64,000 nucleotides of DNA from Clarireedia homoeocarpa (Eukaryota; Ascomycota; Leotiomycetes; Helotiales; Rutstroemiaceae): the NCBI GenBank assembly GCA_001465935.1, contig LNKV01000015.1, positions 62,001-126,000 of the forward strand, given 5' to 3'. The notes under the pieces were generated by a model that saw only the letters and a list, made by a program, of their open reading frames with translations, made no database searches and had not been told where the DNA came from. This document shows positions 58,819 through 64,000 of the stretch, one piece after another (the stretch's first letter is position 1; every line of letters begins with the position of its first letter). The position numbers were made by a program, and so were the translations under genes.

Positions 58819-60055
58819 TTAGCCGACATCATAGTCGCGCTCGCCTTCAGCATCAGCGTCGCCTTCGCCTCCATCGTGACGTTGGTAGTTGTGCGTTACG
58901 TCAGCACCGGAATCTTGAGGTCGCTGGGGTTGGACGTGGTACATTGGCTAGGTAGACTGTTAGCTTAACTAAGTGAAGGATTCAAAAGGATGAGGTGGTT
59001 GATGTGGGGGACAAACCTGTTGTGATTGCATGCCGGGATATCCATAGATTTCGCCCATTTCACCATATAATGGTTGTTGAGGGGCATAGTTAGGTGGTGG
59101 ACCTTGTGGAACTTGAGGTTGATACATCGGTGGTGGGCGGTATTCGGGTTCATTAGGCATATGGCCGGGTAGAGTATCATACCCAGGCATGGGGTGCTGT
59201 GACTGAGCTGGGTGACCGGGTTGTTGAGCCATACCGGGCTGTGGAGGAAGCTGGGTTGGACCTGGCGCACCACCTGGAACTGCTTGAGCAGTGGAACCTG
59301 GTCCGGACGGTCTCTTCGCATGAGATGCGGCTTCTTCACGAGGTACAATGTCAATTAAGAAATCAAACATATCCGATTTCGCCAATGCGGAGGCGATATC
59401 AGAACGTTGTAGGGTTCGACGCTTGTTTTCTTCAGCATGGATCCATGCTCGCATAGTAAGCTCTGTGATGAAAATGTCACATCCTTTGGCGAATAATATA
59501 GGTGCTTCCGCAGAAATCATTTTTACATCAGGGTCAGCCTTCATAACCTTCTTGATGCGTGCCAGCGGTAGCTGGTGCAGCTTGTAGTCATGGGTATCAC
59601 TCTCAAGGTGGTTGATGATTTGCTGCCAATAGGTCGTGAGGATGTCTTTGTAGTTACCGTGAAGACCTTGGTTGACCTAGGTGTCAAGTCAGTATTTTGT
59701 CCTAATATCGGAAATCCCCAGGTATCTTACATTGGCCCATGCTCCAGTATAAAACTCGGCAACAGGTGCAAAACCTTGTTGAGCAAGCTATATCCACATC
59801 AGTATCATGCAGATGAAAAAACCTAGGATCAATTGTTCCATACCACTGAACTGGCACCTGTTCATACTTGAGTTAGTGAATTGTCATTATGAGAAAGTGG
59901 GATGAGAAAAGTCAGATGAACGAATGGGGTCAATGCTTCGAGGGTGCCAACGTACCATAATGACCTCCTTGACTGGTATCATAAACCGGCGCAGAACGTT
60001 GTTGTGCTGCTGGTGGTTGCTGTCCGTGGGACGAGCTAGGCGGTTGGGGATCCAT
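58819..60055 (-). CDS. HAP5: CCAAT-binding factor subunit Hap5/NF-YC
   Basis: Five exons (59956-60055, 59844-59857, 59731-59787, 59017-59676, 58819-58947) encode ~319 residues. Exon 2 is a 14-nt microexon needed to keep frame (100+14 nt = 38 codons). The histone-fold domain lies at ~85-165: QLPLARIKKVMKADPDVKMI, APILFAKGCDIFITELTMRA, and NKRRTLQRSDIASALAKSD. It is preceded by LTTYWQQIINHLE, the fungal Hap5 extension. The C-terminal half is Pro/Gln/Gly/Tyr-rich and ends with an Asp/Glu-rich stretch. The Hap2/3/5 complex binds CCAAT in many promoters and in filamentous fungi works with HapX in iron control. Its own upstream region contains CCAAT next to CACGTG. Confidence 0.95.
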
Positions 60056-61580
60056 CTTTTGTTTGTTTTTCTCTTGCACGATGGCACAACTACGCTTCTC
60101 CTCTCATATAGTAAGATTGTTGCTTCCAAAAATCAACGAGCTGCTACAGAGTGTGGATTGGCACGTGTAGAAGCTTGATGCCTTTAATTCAACGAGTTGA
60201 TGAATTATCGCGGTGGCAGGTCGATTGCAAATCGAGGTCAATTGCACAAAAGCCGTTGATCCGCTCGCGTGCGATAACAATGTCGGCTCGCAGAAGATCT
60301 AATCGATACAGAAGCAGCTGTCTAGAAGCACATTTGCATGTCTTCCCAGCCTGCTTCTTTTGTTTTCGCGAGGACCGCGACGACCGCGACGATGAATAGC
60401 CTCGACGAATTGATGCGTTGATTGGCTGCGTTGGATAAGGTTGTGTATGGGAAGCTTGGGTTTGATGGGAAGTGGTGTGTAGATTAGAATTGATTATTAT
60501 TGGGCTGTGAAGCAGATTATTCGCTCGGTCGGTGTTTTTCGAGACGGGGAAAAAGATAAAGAGTAGTAAGCAGCGGGCGGGCGCGGGGGATGTGAGTGCG
60601 AGCTTTGGACTAGCGACTCGCCAATGAATGCGGAGGTCGATGTGGTGGTACAAGTGGAAACTGGAAACTTGGCTTTTTGAGAGACAAGTGAAGCGAAGGC
60701 AAGTCCAGATGTTTATTTACACGGTGCTTTTTCTATGCTGGTGATGGTGATGGTGCTGGTGATGGTGATGACGCTGATGACGCTGATGACGATGGTGATG
60801 GCCTTGATGTGTGTATGGTCAATTCAAGTAGAAGATCGTCCCTCTATATATATCCTCTTTTTCTCCCCAATATCATATCATCCACATACAATGTTATTAT
60901 TGCATCAGATGCATGCCGTAGATGCTCTGGCAAGAACTTGCGACAAACCCTTGATTGTGCGCTGGCTTCACTCATTATGCATGTGAACCCACGCTTTGTG
61001 AACGAGGCGAACGGCGAGGCAAGAGAAGGGCACCATAATCTCATCATCTCTGAAGTATCCGAGGCAGAACGAGGCAAAACAAGGCAAAAGGGGCAGGAGA
61101 TATAACAGTTCACGGAGTAACGTTGAATCTAGAACTCGTAGAATGCATGATGGCTGAATTCAACAGACTCACGTCTCGATCTCAATTCTGCCAGCTCGAA
61201 TGTTCTCGGTTTCTCATCCCGCACGCACTGTCCGCGTCATTCCCTCGCTCACTTCCCTCATCGCTCACTTCCCTCACTTCGCTCACTTCCCTCCCTTCCG
61301 AGTTCTCAAAACCGGCCAGCCGAGCTTGGACCATTACTGAGTAGAACTACTTATACTGTATGAGGCACTGAGGCTCGAGCGCGCGGACATTTCAGCTGCC
61401 AACCACCGACCACTAAACCGGAATAAGAATAGCTCTCATGAAATTATTTTTTAGCCGGCCTTCGACCCACCAAAGCATGTCTTTTTTTCTCTTGAAGCAG
61501 AAGAATTTGAAGCTCTCCTCATTTGCTTCATCTGCCTTCCGTCTCCGTCGTTCGGCATTCGACACCACAATCTGCCAAAT
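60056..61580. other. Divergent promoter region HAP5/FCF2 with simple repeats
   Basis: 1.5 kb. Contains the CCAAT/CACGTG composite (60157-60167), a GATGGT/GATGAC hexamer array (about 60736-60802) and a 16-bp TCGCTCACTTCCCTCA-type repeat (about 61240-61298). No supported gene; a 154-codon minus-strand frame at 60189-60653 is unsupported. Confidence 0.5.
60157..60167 (-). promoter_or_regulatory. CACGTG-CCAAT composite upstream of HAP5
   Basis: Read toward HAP5 the sequence is CACGTGCCAAT, about 105 bp before the start codon. CCAAT is the binding site of the complex that contains Hap5, and CACGTG is a bHLH E-box. A second CCAAT occurs about 370 bp upstream (near 60420). Autoregulation is inference. 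Confidence 0.4.
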
Positions 61581-62530
61581 ATGGCCGACAATGATCTCTC
61601 AGATGATCAGATCCAGCAATTGCTGAAAGATGCAGAGGAGCGTATGAGGAGTGCAAAACAGGTCATCTTAAATGATGAGGACGCGACCAAAATCTCTCTC
61701 CCAACGTAAGTAGCTTGCGCCCATTTTCATTCAATTTCTCCTCAGCACACGCGGCGTAATAACAGACTTACTCCTCACTAGGTTAAAAAAGACAACCGAG
61801 TCTTCAGTCACACCCTATGTCAAGTCCAAAGGACAATCTGCGGTCGTTGATCCTTCGCGCCTCGTTGCTCCCGAGGTAAAGAAGCTTGCCAATGGTATCA
61901 GAACTGTGGAAGATCCTGTCGCTCTCAAAGCAAAGAATCTTAAGGTAAGCAGATTTACATGTTTAGCTTACTTCTTGTCTCCTGTGAGGAAAATTATCCC
62001 AAAGAAACTGACGCAGAATTTGGTCCCGTCTTGGGTATCACCCTGCAAAAAATGAAGCTTTTTATATTCATAGTTACGCTGAGAAGACGCATCATTTATT
62101 GGCTTATTACAAGAAATGACTGAGCGAGCATATCTCTAACAATATCTCATAGGAAAAGCAAGCAACTGCTGGTGCCAAATGGTACAACATGCCAAAAACT
62201 GTTCTTACTCCTGAACTCAAACGCGATCTTCAACTTCTACGCTTACGTGGCGTTTTGGACCCCCATCGTCATTACAAGAAGGACACTCAGAAGGCTGAAG
62301 TTCCAGAATACTCCCAAGTGGGCACCATCATCGAGGGTCCCACGGAATACTTCAGTGGCCGACTCACGAACAAGGAACGCAAACAGACTTTCGTCGAACA
62401 AGTGCTGGCTACTGAGAATGCAAACCACAAGTTCCGTTCGAAATACAACGAGATACAAGCTGCGAAGACCAGTGGCCGCAGGGAACATTACAAAAAAATG
62501 AAAGCAATGAGACGTCGCAAAACTTCATGA
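61581..62530 (+). CDS. FCF2: rRNA-processing protein Fcf2
   Basis: Three exons (61581-61705, 61782-61944, 62153-62530) encode 221 residues. Fcf2 is a nucleolar factor for early pre-rRNA cleavages at sites A0-A2 and 18S production. The Fcf2 domain lies in exon 3: AGAKWYNMPKTVLTPELKRD, LQLLRLRGVLDPHRHYKK, and GTIIEGPTEYFSGRLTNKER. The tail is strongly basic (KKMKAMRRRKTS). The N-terminus is acidic and helical. Intron 2 is 208 nt, much longer than most here. Confidence 0.93.
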
Positions 62531-63702
62531 GCTTCCACACAATCATTCTTTGACGGCAAACCCCACCTCTCGCAGACACTTTCCCAGACTTGAAGAACTG
62601 CTCTTCTTCTGCCGATGCGGATTTCTCTAGAGACTTTGAGCGTCGGCCAACAGCCTACGCCACGAAGGGAGGTAGAAATTCTAGGTAATGGCCACCAGTA
62701 ACGGCGGTACCCCAACTCCATGGGTGACATGGTGTTCAACAATCACAGTAAGACGTTCACGAACCTGTTTGAGCTCAATAGCTTCGACTTGTCGTCCCTA
62801 CCTGGCACTCAACGCCCAAGGACGTGCTCCCTGCGACAGTATTGTCGCCTGACTAGCTAACCTTCATGAAACAAGGTCGTTGGGGAAAGGTTGATACCTG
62901 CTACCACCGACGGTATGGTTTCTATGCACAATGGTATGTCTTGGACTTTTTATTTAGCCACCTTGATCACTATCCTCCAATTTGTCATGATGAAAAACAC
63001 AGTCAACAGTTATCCCTGTCTTAATTATTCATGTGGATTTATTAATTAGACTCTGAACAACAAACTTCATATCTTGCTGCTTGCTTTCTCCTTTTGGAAC
63101 TCCTGCTAATAGACTCGAAGTAGTTCTCGATGAGGAAATACAGCAAACGTACGGATTAATCCGCTAGAGGACCGCTTTAGCAGGGAACCAATTTCAGGTA
63201 CTGGAAAGCTTCTAACTTGCCATTACTCATATGCTCTGCCCTTTCTCTTCTGTAGATTGGGGTTCTAGAAAGACTGCCACTGGCAGGTAGCCATTACCAT
63301 AGCTAAGTGCACTTCATCACTTCGTTGTAAGTCTTGGGTAGCCACCATAGCGCCATAGCTTCTACGAATTACTATTTAAGCACTGGTACGAAATAGACTT
63401 GATGCTAGCAAGGTTCACTCTTGCGCGCTGGATAGGAAGAAGGCAGCTGTAGTTAGATACCCAGAATATAATCAACTTTGAACCTCCTCATTTATCAATG
63501 GTGCGTGTGAAATCTGTATATCCATGATTTCTGTAGCCTGACTACGCAATTACATTCAAACATGGATGGAAATCTGCACGGCAAAATACTAGATGTGACA
63601 ATCTCCTTTCGTGTATAATAATATTCGGCATATGGTAAATGCTAGACATACAACGATCCATCGTGTTCAGCATTTGGAAATAATATGTGATAGAAGGAAA
63701 TC
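62531..63702. other. Spacer FCF2 to right-edge gene
   Basis: 1.2 kb of convergent flanks without a supported gene. No repeat or RNA gene recognised. Confidence 0.4.
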
Positions 63703-64000
63703 CTAGAGTGAGCTTTCTATAACACGGTCGGAGAAACCTCGGAACGTGATCCGAAGTCCAAAATATTCGACATCGAGAACCCGAATAATTTCAAGATCGG
63801 ATTGTCCAATTCTCACAACTGCGCCAGTCATGGCTACTTCAATATCTACGCGCATACCGTGGCGCTCATTCAGCAGGTTGCGGTTTTCGGTACGAGAGTG
63901 ACCTTCCTCATGTTTCATCCAAGGGAAAAAACTGACACTCCCGGCAGGCAAATCCAGTCCTTCCAAATACCCTTCGAGCACCGCAATGTGTTGCTGCACC
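63703..64000 (-). CDS. Partial hypothetical protein (3' end only)
   Basis: A minus-strand frame that enters from beyond the window and stops at 63703; about 98 C-terminal residues are visible, for example EGYLEGLDLPAGSVSFFPW and ITFRGFSDRVIESSL. It has even composition and no internal stop over 297 nt. No family recognised and its start lies outside. Confidence 0.45.
   Translation of the reverse strand, partial: VQQHIAVLEGYLEGLDLPAGSVSFFPWMKHEEGHSRTENRNLLNERHGMRVDIEVAMTGAVVRIGQSDLEIIRVLDVEYFGLRITFRGFSDRVIESSL

Noticed and set aside
60189..60653. 154-codon minus-strand frame upstream of HAP5
   Set aside because: Low-complexity Ser/Arg and no recognisable motif; overlaps the expected HAP5 promoter.
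61945..62152. Possible intronic C/D snoRNA in the long FCF2 intron
   Set aside because: aaatgaag and actgag are weak C- and D-box candidates, but no terminal stem and no second box pair could be found.

Overview
The window is a nuclear segment from a filamentous ascomycete (Pezizomycotina). Genes carry many short GT..AG introns, mostly 45-80 nt with CTAAC-like branch points. The families present (DUF7708-like NACHT-ankyrin NLR, CorA-like domain protein, kinase-vWA protein) and the protein sequences suggest Leotiomycetes, but that class assignment is inference. I rebuilt exon-intron structures by hand. Every multi-exon model below keeps a consistent reading frame across its splice sites.

Layout. 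0.2-6.8 kb: cohesin loader subunit Mau2/Scc4 and mitochondrial Pet127, both on +. 6.8-12.8 kb: an AT-rich, repeat-laden stretch holding an intron-containing tRNA-Gly(CCC), arrays of duplicated tRNA 3'-end plus flank, a perfect 16-bp tandem array, a 42-nt poly(A) tract, a small three-exon cysteine-rich (CYSTM-like) gene and a ~250-bp foldback element. 12.8-22.7 kb: an accessory, immunity-like block with a kinase-vWA protein, a CorA-like protein lacking its membrane domain, a tiny unknown protein, and, divergently, a NACHT-ankyrin NLR whose C-terminal 33-residue repeats are nearly identical. 22.9-24.8 kb: an MFS transporter.

25.7-46 kb is conserved housekeeping DNA: acireductone dioxygenase (methionine salvage), an SDR, a Derlin (ERAD), centromeric histone CENP-A, homoserine kinase, bifunctional GARS-AIRS (ADE5,7), PLP synthase Pdx1/Snz, a FUN14-family protein, an importin-13-like karyopherin and aminopeptidase P. 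46-64 kb: SUN-like Slp1, a Mei2-like RNA-binding protein, exocyst Sec15, CCAAT-binding subunit Hap5, rRNA-processing Fcf2, and an unrecognised gene cut by the right edge.

Functional links. THR1 and ADE5,7 share a divergent promoter with a perfect Gcn4/CPC1-type TGAGTCA near ADE5,7, and the PLP synthase gene is the convergent neighbour, giving a small amino-acid/purine/cofactor block. The 12.8-22.7 kb block is the most likely place for undescribed biology: its repeat array looks like a rapidly evolving recognition surface, and a further ankyrin repeat survives out of frame just beyond the NLR stop codon.
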